From NCBI GenBank assembly GCA_021432605.1, contig MU271163.1, positions 248,001-312,000 on the forward strand: a stretch of DNA of 64,000 nt. The letters run 5' to 3'. Shown here piece after piece: positions 44,875 through 55,861 of the stretch. Both the position numbers and the translations under genes were made by a program. Position 1 is the first letter of the stretch. Every line of letters begins with the position of its first letter. Source of the stretch: Coniochaeta sp. PMI_546. Taxonomy: Eukaryota; Ascomycota; Sordariomycetes; Coniochaetales; Coniochaetaceae. The notes below the pieces were generated by a model. The model was not told the DNA's origin, made no database searches, and saw only the letters and a list, made by a program, of their open reading frames with translations.

Positions 44875-47364
44875 TCAATAACCCAGCCAGTCCGCCTCGG
44901 GATTGATTGCGCTGTTCATCCCAATGGACTGGCCCATGCCTCCGACAGCTTCTACCGACGACGTCGCTGTACCGAAAACACCCACCTGCCGCGGAGGGGC
45001 TTCCATCATCTTGGGCACGTTGAAGAAGTCAAAGATGTCGATATAGTCGATATCTTCTTGTGTCGCGATACGCGTGGTCGTGGGATCTAACCCGGATCGC
45101 CTCGTCGAGGAAGTCAATGTCACGAGAGCATAGGCAGACCTGGGTACACAGTCAGCATATGCGTCCCAAAAGCACGAACCGGAACCGGCTGTCGCGTAAT
45201 GCTGCGTTTGAACTCACCTGCGCATCTCTGCAAAGCTCACGCCTCCCTCTCTGCCTTTCTGCACCACTCTTGCCAGGATCTTGGCATAATTCGCCGCAAC
45301 TCCCCAGAACCTTCCAACGTGCGCTAGCGTTTCGATGAAGAAATCAATCTTGGGATCTATCGTCGTCCCCGTTGCAGCAGAATGAACGATCAAGAGGCGC
45401 GCAGCCATCCAGAGGGAGAAGGCAAATGGAGGGCCGAGCAGTTCGAGGCCATCTACCTCTCTGACATCCCTGATGATGTCACATAGGCTGTCAACAGCTG
45501 TCTTGCATCTTTGCACGGCGTGATAGGAAGGAGTGAAGATGCTCTCGGGCGTATGTGGCTGGGGGACACCTGGACCCGGCGAGGCTCCGTTCTGCTGTGG
45601 CGCTTGGTTAGGAACGCTGCCGCGCAGCATTGCCATGATCGGATACGCCGCTGCCGAGTGTAGCCTCACGACGGACGTTACGAAGACGCTGTGCAGCATG
45701 AACCAATTGGCGACGCGGCTGGCCGGGTCGGAGTGGCAGAGAGCGCTGATGCGGCTGTACTCGCCAGGCAGGTTCTGCAGCCATGTGTTGAGCGCAGCAT
45801 CGAGCATCCGGTGCGTGTTGCGCCATTCTGTGATAGCCGCTGCGCAGGTCGTGTCCAGTGGCATCTTGAGGAAATCGTGGATCCCGGACAGGATGCGCAG
45901 TATTTGGCAGTGGTAAGAAAAGCTGCCGAGGTTATCGTGCCGATTGTGAAGCAGAGGAAAAGTCGACCCGGTCATGAAGTCGGACCGGGCCTGCCAGCTG
46001 GGACACGGACAGGTTTCCACAGCCACGTTTTTCGAAAAGAGGTCATAGGATGTCGGGAGGTGCCGTTGCATGTCCTTGTCATGCAGCATGAAATCAAATG
46101 ATGTGGTGGCGATGGTCGCATATCGATCGAGTTGGTATATGACCCAAGCCAGCCGTCTCCGGCCTTCGTCCTCGATGAAAGACTTGGGCTGAGGGATGGC
46201 CACCATCCGAAGTGATCCAGTTTCCGGGATACACCCCGGTCCGGGTGCAAGATACACCTTTGTCTCGGTGAACAGCCCCAGCTGCTTTGCATTCTGTACA
46301 ATCAATGCAAGCAGATTCCATCCCCGGGGACCGTTTGATGTGCCGAGGATGTCTACCAAGAGGATGACGAGAGCCCTCGATGCTTCGATGTTGACATTCT
46401 CAAAAGCATAAAGTTCAACTTTCCGCTTCGCCGTCTCGTGGTAATGCGCCTTTAACTCAGGCGTCAGTCGCGGATCCTTGGAGAAACGCAAAGTGCATGC
46501 GACGATTGCGTATAGCACAATTCGGTCCCGGTCCGTCAGGGAAGTCGATCCAAAGAAGGTGCCGAAGGTGGTCTTCCTGTCCAGAATCGGTATCCACGTG
46601 TTGGTATGTTTGAAGAAGAGGTCCACAAGGGTGTACAGAACATCATTCGGTGGCAGGTCTTCTCCTAGGCTATTCGTCTCTGCTCTTTCCGGAACCAGAG
46701 ATGAGACTGAACGGGCGACCGAGTGTGCAGGAACCTCGCTTGGCCCGCCGTTGAGCAACGACTGCACCGAAGTCCTGTCCAGGTCGGGCATGTCGTGATC
46801 GCCATTCCGTAACGACTGCTGAGCAGCAAATCGTTGCTCCCAGAAAGACTCGGATAGAGTGGCAGTGGGCTTCCTCGGCAGAGCGCCGATATTATTCCCT
46901 ACAGGAGAGCCCAGAGACTGGTGTGGTGATGCATCGGATCTAGGAGTAAACCCAATCGCTCCGGTTGCGTGGTCGTTCATGACATGGTCCTCAACCCGCC
47001 GCCCGAGTGCCTGCAGCAGCGCATCAAGTCGCTTGACCTTGGCCTCAAGTTCCATGATCTGGTCGGTCCGATGCTGGTTGTTCCTCCTCTCCTTGTACAC
47101 GCAATCCCTCCCGTGGCGTGCACACCACGAACATGCCGGCTCTGCACGATCGCATTTCACCTTCCTCGCCTTACAGAGCTCGCATGACGTCTTCTGTTGA
47201 GCGGCCGCACTAGTTTTCCTTTTCCTCGGGACGTTGGCGCTGCTTGGGGCTGTTGTCCTTTCGTCGTCGCTGGACGCATATTCGTCCCCAGATCCTATGT
47301 CCTGGTCCTCGACACCCGCCATGTTGTTGTCACCAGCATAGACGGATTTCACACTACTAGCCAT
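44875..47364 (-). CDS. Zn(II)2Cys6 transcription factor with fungal-specific regulatory domain
   Basis: Two exons on the minus strand, 47364..45218 and 45139..44875; the intron is 78 bp. The product has 803 residues. The zinc cluster CX2CX6CX6CX2CX6C lies at residues 61-88 (CELCKARKVKC...CSWCARHGRDC), preceded by a basic PRKRK and followed by a coiled coil (about 100-126, MELEAKVKRLDALLQALGRR). The middle homology region (Fungal_trans) runs about 240-560 with FFKHTNTWIPILDRKTTF and EGRRRLAWVIYQLDRYATI. The last exon gives SAYALVTLTSST, then TRIATQEDIDYIDIFDFFN. It is a nuclear regulator. The target is unknown; its next gene upstream is the glycerol kinase (same strand, 955 bp away), so a role in glycerol use is conceivable but not shown. 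Confidence 0.9.
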
Positions 47365-48318
47365 GCCCTGGTCATCCGGTCACCAATGTTGTGGGGATTT
47401 TGCTGCTGCGGCATTTGCTTGCATTAATGGGATGCAGAACGGATTACGGGGGACCGCCTTATGAAAAGTTCAAGAAGGTGTGTGGTAAGAATCGGGCATG
47501 CGGAGGGGGCCACTTTTCGCGCAAGTCAGATTTGGCGCTTGTTGTTCAAATGTTGTTTTTGGTGTCGCCACTGCGAAAAAAAGGACGACTGCTCAACGCT
47601 TGATGATTTGGCAGCAAATGCGGATGCGGGAGGGGGGGATGGATCTGATGCTGGGGAAGGACAGATTAAGGTGAAGCAACCTCTTAAAGATGCATCCGGT
47701 CTGGTCTAAATCCTTTCTCTGGAGAAGAAAAGCGGAGTCAGTGGCCAGAGGCGTCAGATCCGTGCCTAGCAGCCGGGATTCTCACAACCTTGGAAGCTCA
47801 ATAGCTCTCACAGCATCTCCTCCTTTCTCCCTCTCCCCGCATCGCCCGGTCAGGCCGAGATGCGCCCAGCAGCACAGCGCTCCCTCATCATGGGGGGATG
47901 GCTATACGCAACGTCGTTATTACGACTACCGAAAATGGAACAGCTTCCAATGTTGGACTTGGCGGTGTGCCTCGACTCGGTGGCATTCGAGAATCACGTA
48001 GGGCGTCGCCGATGGTTAAGTTTGAGGCAGCGTCTGCCGCTCGCTGTGTGGATGGCAGTGACCTGGAAAGCTGGTATTTGCGGCTCTCTTTAGCGCCAGC
48101 TAACTACCTGTAGGCTTACATGGCTTAAAACGCCATCTCGGTGTGCTTCTTGTGCACATTTGCTCTCTGTTACGTACAATAAATGCACACTCGCTGAGAA
48201 CGCTACGAGACACTTAAGGCCCCTTCACTACTCCGGGGGTGTCGCGGAAGATACAATACATGTCATGACCCCTTTCCACCAAGCCAGGAAACCCCTGCCC
48301 CCCTTCACAAACTGCTGC
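47365..48318. other. Intergenic, regulator promoter
   Basis: 954 bp between the start of the regulator gene and the end of the glycerol kinase gene. Open frames here are short and unsupported. Confidence 0.55.
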
Positions 48319-50078
48319 TCACGACAGCCATCCCTTGCTCATTTGCACGGCCTTCTCCCAGCGGGCAAATTGGGTAGCGCTCTCCTTCTCGTGGATGAGC
48401 GGCTTGAAGATTGTGCTTCCCTCAGTGTTGATGTGCTTGACATCGTCAAAGCTGTCCCAGACGCCCACAGCCAGACCAGCGGCAATGGCCGCTCCCAGAG
48501 CGGTAGTCTCACGCATGGCAGGGCGGTTCACAGGGATACCGATGAGATCTGATTGGATCTGTAGAAATAATGGTCAGTATCTCAAGTGAAAAAGACAAGA
48601 TGGTTCCAGGAGATCCGTTGCTGTACATACCTGCATAGTAAGATCTGAGTTGCACATTCCACCATCGACCCTCAACTCGGTCAGTTTGTGTCCGCTGTCC
48701 TTCTCCATGGCATCGAGGATAGCCTTGGTCTGGAAACAAGTAGCCTCCAGTGTGGCACGGGCAATGTGGCCACGCTGAGTGTACGCCGTGATACCGAAGA
48801 TGGTACCGCGAGCATCGTCCACCCAGTAGGGAGCGAACAGCCCGCTAAAGGCAGTCACGAAGCAAACGCCGCCATTGTCCTCAACAGTCTCTGCCAGAGC
48901 GCTGATGGCGCTGCTGCTCTTGATGAAGCCCAGGTTGTCGACGAGGAACTTGACGCTGGAGCCGGCGACGGCAATGCTTCCCTCCAGAGCGTACATCCGC
49001 TTGCCGGGGCCAAAGTCGAAAGCGACAGTGGTCAGCAGTCCGTGCTTGGAGATCACAGGCTTCTCGCCGCAGTTGTAAAGGAGGAAGCAGCCTGTGCCAT
49101 ATGTGTTCTTGGCAAGGCCGGGTGTGAAGCCCTTTTGGCCGACCAGAGCAGCTGACTGGTCGCCCAAGCAGCCTGTGATAGGTATGCCCTTGAGCTTGGT
49201 CACTGCGAGAGAGCCGTAGGCTGTCTCGTGAGATGATTGAACGATCTCCGGGAGATGAATTTTCTTGCGGTCGATCCTCAGGAAATCAAGTAGTTGTTCG
49301 TCGTACGTAAGAGACGAGATGTTCATGAACAGTGTGCGCGATGCATTTGAAGGGTCGGTAACGAAAACGTTCGCCTTGGCGCCTCCATTGAGCTTGTAAA
49401 CCAACCAGGTGTCGACAGTGCCGAAGGCAAGGTTGCCCTGCTCGTAGGCTTCCTTGACCTTGGGTACGTTCTCGATCAACCAGAGCAGCTTCGCTCCCGA
49501 TGGGTAGGTCGAGAGCGGAAGGCCGCAGAGAGCGGTAATCTCGGATGCCCCAAGGCGCCTCTTGAGGTTTCTGACGAGCTCAGCCGACCTCATGTCAGTC
49601 CAGACGATGGCATTGTATAGGGGCTCGCCAGTCCGAACGTCCCACACCAACGTAGTCTCTCTCTGGTTGGTTATGCCGACAGCCTTGATGTCCTTCGCCG
49701 AATGGCCCTGTCGCTCGAACGCCTCAACCGCGCCATCAATGCACGTTTGGACGGAGTTGACGAGGTCATTGGGATCATGCTCGTGCCAACTAGAACGGGG
49801 CGAACGTGTGTTAGAGATGTGGTCTTTTCTGAAAATCACGCGTACTACTTGGTCGGATTCATGACTTACCCAGACTGGGGGTATATCTGCTTAAACTCGA
49901 GCTGGTGTGTTACCACAACCTCACCCAGAGAATTGAAGATCAGAAATCTGGAGCTCGTGGTGCCCTGATCTATGGCGCCGACGAAGGAGTGGGCATTTGC
50001 GTGTTGATCAGCTTCCGACATTTCGACCTTGAGGTAGTCTGAGCTCTCAGTGGTTGAGATATCTGAGGTGGCAGGCAT
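48319..50078 (-). CDS. GUT1: Glycerol kinase
   Basis: Three exons on the minus strand: 50078..49870, 49789..48631 and 48558..48319; introns of 80 and 72 bp. The product has 535 residues. The start at 50078 ([20 protein letters not shown]) is preferred; an in-frame codon further upstream would add an Arg-rich stretch without family likeness. FGGY-kinase features: [17 protein letters not shown] at the phosphate-binding N-terminus, [87 protein letters not shown] and [15 protein letters not shown]. It phosphorylates glycerol to glycerol-3-phosphate in the cytosol. Divergent from the aquaglyceroporin and 5.8 kb from the glycerol-3-phosphate dehydrogenase. Candidate CreA-type GTGGGG sites and a decamer shared with the channel gene lie in the promoter. 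Confidence 0.95.
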
Positions 50079-50274
50079 AGAGCGTGTCTTGGGTAGACAG
50101 GAAAAGCAGCGATGGGCGAGAGGAGAAGGACAGGAAGGGGGCAATGGGACGGGGTATCTGTTTCTACTACGATCAGAGCAAGGAAAGGTGCGACGCCTGA
50201 GTAGAGTATTTGTACTCCATCTCAACTTCGCAAGGAGTTAACCCGGCGCGTTGGACAAGACCTTCCTTCCCGTT

Positions 50275-50284
50275 CCCCACGGGG
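50275..50284. promoter_or_regulatory. Shared decamer, kinase copy
   Basis: CCCCACGGGG, 197-206 bp upstream of the glycerol kinase start codon. An identical copy lies upstream of the aquaglyceroporin. The reverse strand contains GTGGGG, which fits the CreA consensus SYGGRG; the CCCC-N2-GGGG symmetry might also suit a zinc-cluster dimer. Confidence 0.4.
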
Positions 50285-52109
50285 ACGAAGCTATGGGATT
50301 GATGGAACAAAGCTCCCACACCACTTTCTCCTCCATCTTCTCCTCCTTTCTCCTCATTCTTCTCCAACGTCTACGCAGGTCGACACGTGAAATACAGAAG
50401 CTACCCGAGCTTACCCCAACCAGAGCACGCGGTCGCTCCCAGGCTCGTGCCAAACAGCAGGGTATCTCGAGTGGGTTGCGCTTCCTTCCAAACAAATGTG
50501 TGGGGATATAAGCCACAGATCTCATCGATACTGTCGCCAACGAACCACTATGTCGGACCTGAAAACCGACATGCATGTCCGCGTTCAGGGTCCAGCCCAC
50601 GAGTGAGGGGCTAGCCGCGGGGCTATGGGCCTTAAGAACGGGGTGGTACGAGGCCACATGCACGACAGATGACAGGGATTAGCGCACCGGAGCCCCTCAA
50701 GAAGGTGCCACTCCTACCCACTCTGCCATATTCGTTACCGATACAGGTAGAATTCGCGAATCGCAAGCCAATACACCGCTGGGTGGTTGGTTCGAGTTCT
50801 CGAATTTCTGGATCCCTAGTCCACTCCCACACCTGTCATGTGAGCCGGCCGTCGACCTTTTCCAGTCCTTTTCAGTGGGCACCGGCGCCGGATGGTTTGC
50901 AGGATTACCTGGTCCGGAATGCGGCATGCGCCTCGGTGCCAAAAGGGCAACTTTTTACGGATCCTACGGAGGCCCACTCTTGACGTTGAAGACTGTGATC
51001 TCCGGACCAATGGTCGGCTCAGCAGAGCGGCGAAGTGGATGACGTCGGCCACAGGAAACCGAGTCTGTACGATTCAGTACACACCTGAGATCACAGTAGT
51101 CAGGATTAGTGCCCCTTGGCCTGCAGACGTGCGCGCCGAGGCAGAAGGTCTCTCGCACCGGAGACGGCGGAGACCTAGCCGGACTGACAAACCGTTACTA
51201 TGTAGATCTGACTAGAACTGTCTGGGTAAAGGGTCGACAGGCTTTGCAGGCCCACACGCCACGCCAACCCACCGGTGCAACACCTGGAGTGTTGGAGCAT
51301 CATGGTCGTCCAGGATAGAAAAGTGGTCGATCGACGTCTGTATCGCAGGCTCACAGAGAATCATGAAGAGCCTCCATCGCTCACACAGGTAATCCGTGCA
51401 AAGCAATGGTCGATAGCAAGAGATGCGCCAAGCCATTCTCACTTAGTCCAGAGACTGCCACAGCTTTCGACCAAAGGAACGACTAGACTCGGGTCTGGAT
51501 TCGCTATCGGTCCGTTATCAAAGTCCGTTCCATCCAGTACCCCAATGTTTGATGCAACTCGGTGTTGCAAAAGCAGGAGAGGCAGCTAGAACACATACAG
51601 TTGGATGCATCTCGGTGAAGTCTTCCCACTGCCGAGGCGAGTTGAAGGAAGTGCCGGTTTCTGTATCATCGTACGTGCACCAAGATGACATAAGTGAGCG
51701 TCGGATTTCACGGCATGGATTTGCCTCCTTTGATCGTGATACGGGGCCCCAGACCGAAACACCGAATACTAACATCTCAGCAGGAGCGTCTAACTTCATC
51801 TTTCTCCGCTATTCTCTCTTATCAATCCACAACCTGGGTGCGACGTTGTCTGAGCCCGTCAGACCATTCCACAGCCACCTTCCTCAAGCACGCAAGGTAT
51901 ACCCACCATACACAAAGATCGTGAATCCTTCGGACTCGGCCGCCTGGACCTTACATGCATGACAGCAGACCTTACTGGCCACGCGACTTGGGAAGAGAAC
52001 TAGGGATCGAGCATCAAATCTAATTTATCACCCCGAGCTCTCGGGTCGTAGACCGCACCTCCTCACTCCGGATTCAAGCTACCAACGATCCCCTCCACAC
52101 ATCCGCAGT

Positions 52110-52119
52110 CCCCACGGGG
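52110..52119. promoter_or_regulatory. Shared decamer, channel copy
   Basis: CCCCACGGGG, 142-151 bp upstream of the aquaglyceroporin start codon, identical to 50275..50284. Confidence 0.4.
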
Positions 52120-52260
52120 CTCGAGAACTACTCCCGCTGCTTCGGATCCGTGAAAGCGTATATCAGGAACACATTGCTGGGTTCCCCAGTTTCTGTGAGA
52201 CAAAGTACTACATAAGCATCTGGCTCCTCCCCCGGATCTACAGCAGAATTTTCCACAAAC

Positions 52261-53474
52261 ATGAATTCGCTAGAGATCAGGCAATCTTCACCCCGGAATT
52301 CCTTCTCCCACTCCTCTCTTCCCTCCACCTTTGTCGGCTCGGACAGCAAAGACCTCAAGCTTGACCGACCTGTTGACAGCATGGGCGTCGAAACGGCACA
52401 CAACGAGCACACAGCAGTCTCCTCGATGCCCTCCTCGCCACCAGGCTCCATCCCAGAGATGGAGACCGAGCTCCGCTGGAGCAAGGTCAGGTCCATATGG
52501 CAGGATGCCTTCTCCGAGTTCTTTGGTGTCTTCATCATGATCTGCTTCGGAGACGGTGTCGTGGCCCAAGTCGTTCTCAGTGACGGCAAGAAGGGTGACT
52601 ACCAGAGCATTTCATGGGGCTGGGGGTATGTGGATTATGAAATCCCCTTATTTTTATGTGAGCTCGAAAATATTCTAACATATTTTTTTCAATATAGTAT
52701 TGCCGTCATGCTCGGCGTCTACGTGGCTGGGAAGTCGGGAGGACATCTGAATCCCGCTGTCACTTTGGCCAACTGCGTGTACCGCAAGTTCCCGTGGCGC
52801 AAGTTCCCAGTCTACTTCATCGCTCAGCTTCTCGGAGCCATGACCGCTGCAGCAGTCGTATACGGAAACTACAGGTCCGCCATCGACGTGTTTGAGGGCG
52901 GCGTCGGCGTTCGCACAGTCGGTCTCGATACCTCGACCGCCGGCATCTTCTGCACCTACCCGGCAGCGTTCCTGTCGAAAACTGGCATGTTCTTCTCCGA
53001 GTTCATTGCTAGCACCATCCTCATGTTTGTCATCTACGCTCTGGTCGACAACGGCGCAGGCAACTTGATGCCGCTGTGCCTCTTCTTCCTCATCTTCGGT
53101 CTCGGCGCCTGCTTCGGATGGGAGACCGGCTATGCTCTCAACTTGGCTCGTGATTTTGGCCCTCGTCTTGTTTCTTACATGATCGGCTATGGTCACGAAG
53201 TCTGGTCCGCGGGTGACTACTACTTCTGGGTAAGTCGAAAATTCCTTTTGAAACGCAAAACAAGATTAGTTGGTATTGACAGATTTGATAACAGATCCCC
53301 ATGGTCTCTCCCTTCCTCGGCTGCTTGTTTGGAGGCTTCCTCTACGACGTTTTCCTGTACACCGGCAACGACAGCCCGATCAACACCCCCTACTGGGGCC
53401 TGCCGAGACTGCTGCAGCCGAAGCGCAGCGTCTGGTCGAACACTTACCAGCACCAAGTCAAGGACATGGTCTAG
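52261..53474 (+). CDS. Aquaglyceroporin (MIP family)
   Basis: Three exons, 52261..52625, 52698..53229 and 53295..53474; introns of 72 and 65 bp. The product has 358 residues. A Ser-rich cytosolic N-terminus of about 80 residues precedes six membrane helices. The first pore motif is GGHLNPAVTLA (NPA). The second is ALNLARDFGPRLVSYMIGYG, with NLA in place of NPA, as in yeast Fps1. GYALNLARDFGPR keeps the Asp and Arg typical of glycerol-conducting members. The C-terminus ends with WGLPRLLQPKRSVWSNTYQH. It conducts glycerol (and possibly water or other small polyols) across the plasma membrane. It lies next to glycerol kinase (divergent) and 2.4 kb before glycerol-3-phosphate dehydrogenase (same strand), which supports a glycerol-uptake role. 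Confidence 0.93.
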
Positions 53475-55861
53475 AGAATGAATTCAAACAGAGAAAAAGC
53501 GGGCGCCTGGGCGAATAGGAGCAGGAACAACAGCACTGTCTGAGCATTGGCAGGGGAGGGCTACGAGGGGAAATGTCCGGAATGAGTTGATTGTCATGAT
53601 ACGGGGTCTCTAGCGTTTCAAGCGTTAGCAGCGAGTGCCAGTCTCAGATGATGTTATGGTGTTCAAAAGAGCGAGGCGTTGTTGATATATAGCTCTGGGT
53701 GCGCTGAGAAGTTGGATTGTTCATAGCTTGCTGATATTATAATGGCTCACATATCTTGGATTACTTATTTGATTTCCCGTCACTTGTCTATGATCACGAT
53801 GACTACTGTGTCAAGGAAGACATGACTGAAGAGTGTAAGTGTACCTCTAGCGATGTACCAATCAATCCAGCTGACATTGAATGTGTACCGCATCACTTGG
53901 TTGACATCAAACTCATCACACAGTTGTCCCAAAGCAAACACAGGCTTGTACATAGTCGGAGCGAGCCATATTCATCACATCAAATTCACGATTGGAATGA
54001 GCTTGGAAAGTCACGGAGAACATGCGATCCGTCGAGAAGTCCGGTCACACACCGTGAGATTCAGTTTGTGACTTTGACAGCGAAGCTGCGTCTGTCACAC
54101 CTACAAGTCTATAGTGTGCAGGAACTTTACGCTAAAGACTAAGGTACTCGTACACGGTCAAGCGGCTATGCAAGCACATGTGCGGGAATCGTACTATGTA
54201 TGCAGTAAACGGACAAAAGGCTATGCAAGTATGATTAAGTGTATCGATAGTTTTTCTCCGATAACGTCTGTAGTTCTAGACTTGTGCGCTGATAGGATCG
54301 ACTTGCCCTATGGAACTTTCCTTACTATGGTAAATAAGGGGAGAAAGTACCTTTGTACCTTGCCGGACAAGAGATGACTAAACGATATATAGCTTTCGAA
54401 CCGGGACTATCACGACACAGCAAGAAAGCAGCCTGTTGCACGTCTAGACCTCTCGTTCGACCTCGCTAGTTGTGTCTCTCAGTGTCATGGACTCAAGCAT
54501 CTCAAGTGCTTGGGCAACAGGAAACGGACAGTCTTGAGCGACGTCCAACCTTCAGCACCGCAGTTCCGTGGGATCAGCAGCAGTGAACTGACCCTACTCG
54601 AGAATATGGGTTGCCGCTTCCATCTCGAATGCCAGAAACCTGGATTTTCGACATTCCATCATTATCTGTGATCGTCTGTGATCCTACAGTATCGGAACAA
54701 ATGGAATTAGATGGGGTCGGCCAACGCCATTCCGCCAAACACAGACAGGGTCACGGGACTCAGGCACGACACAGTGAATGCCTCTTTTGGCCGAGGCAAA
54801 AACGAGTCGTGCCAGAGCCATGACGTAGGAAATACGACCACCGCAATTGTCAGCTTTGGTCACGAGCACCGTACTCCCAAGGGGGCGATGGGAGGTCAAC
54901 AACCATCATCGCAAGTGCCGAGGATTGTGCTTGTTTCGGGAGATATCTCTCGCTATTTATCATCTTTGCACCTGGCCTCGTGTCCTCTACGAGATACACG
55001 ATTTGCTGATAGAGGTCTCCATTTCAGACGCAATCGATGACTCTGAAGCATGTCTCCATCCTGAATTCCCAAAGTCGAAAAAAGGGTGGAGCGACAGAAA
55101 AAGTCTGACAGCACGAGGAGGGGTGGGTACGTGAGGGGCTGCAGGATTCGAGAAGAGGGGTTCACAGAAGCTGCTTCTTTTGGAGGATTCACTCCGGATT
55201 TAACAGGGTTCAAAAGTGCATCGGCAAGATTTCTGTTTTCGGCCATGTCGAGCACCTTATCTCGGGAACAGGTCACCGAGATGCAGAGCGGCTCTTCTGG
55301 GATCGGCATCTCGCTGATCGTAGCCCGAAAATCCCACGCTCACCCCCGTGGCTCGGTATCTCGCTGTGATTTACCGACCACCTGGAGCGTGGGGTCTCTC
55401 ACGATGGAGAAGACGGCGAGAAACATTGAGGTTTGGCTGAGAAGGGCATGGTGGTTGGAGAACATAGCATGGCAACAGTGGGGTCCAGCCTGGCCATGAC
55501 TCCGCGACACCCTGTTGGTGGAAAAAGCAGCTACGGATTCGTGCCACGGTGCGTGATGACGCCTGTGTCATTGGGCGGAAACACATCAAGGCGAAAGGGT
55601 CCGCGATAAGCGAGCAGTGGAAGAAAAAAGTCCGGTGCTAAGACACAGACGTGCATCAGAACGGGTTCGGGCAAGGCAAGATTGAGGCTCATGAGGATCA
55701 TCCGATCTCCATTTCCCGTTCACTATATCAGTATCAGGCCCGACTCGTTGCCGTGAACTTTCTCTTCTCTGTTTCGCATTTGCATCTCTCACTACCACCG
55801 CTCTCTGTCTTGTTCGAAGGCGAGGACTCCTCGAGCAAGAAGAAACACAGACGACTTCACC
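53475..55861. other. Intergenic, dehydrogenase promoter
   Basis: 2.4 kb without a supported gene. It contains CCCCGTGG at 55353..55360 (a shortened reverse form of the shared decamer) and GTGGGG at 55478..55483, about 505 and 380 bp before the dehydrogenase start codon. Open frames overlapping this stretch show no family features. Confidence 0.55.

Larger units (their letters stand above)
50079..52260. other. Divergent glycerol-kinase / aquaglyceroporin promoter region
   Basis: 2.2 kb between the two start codons. It contains the decamer CCCCACGGGG near each end and another GTGGGG at about 50498. No gene in this stretch is supported. Confidence 0.6.

Noticed and set aside
50785-50810. GGTTCGAG word resembling a tRNA B box
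   Set aside because: It lacks the rest of the T arm and a cloverleaf.
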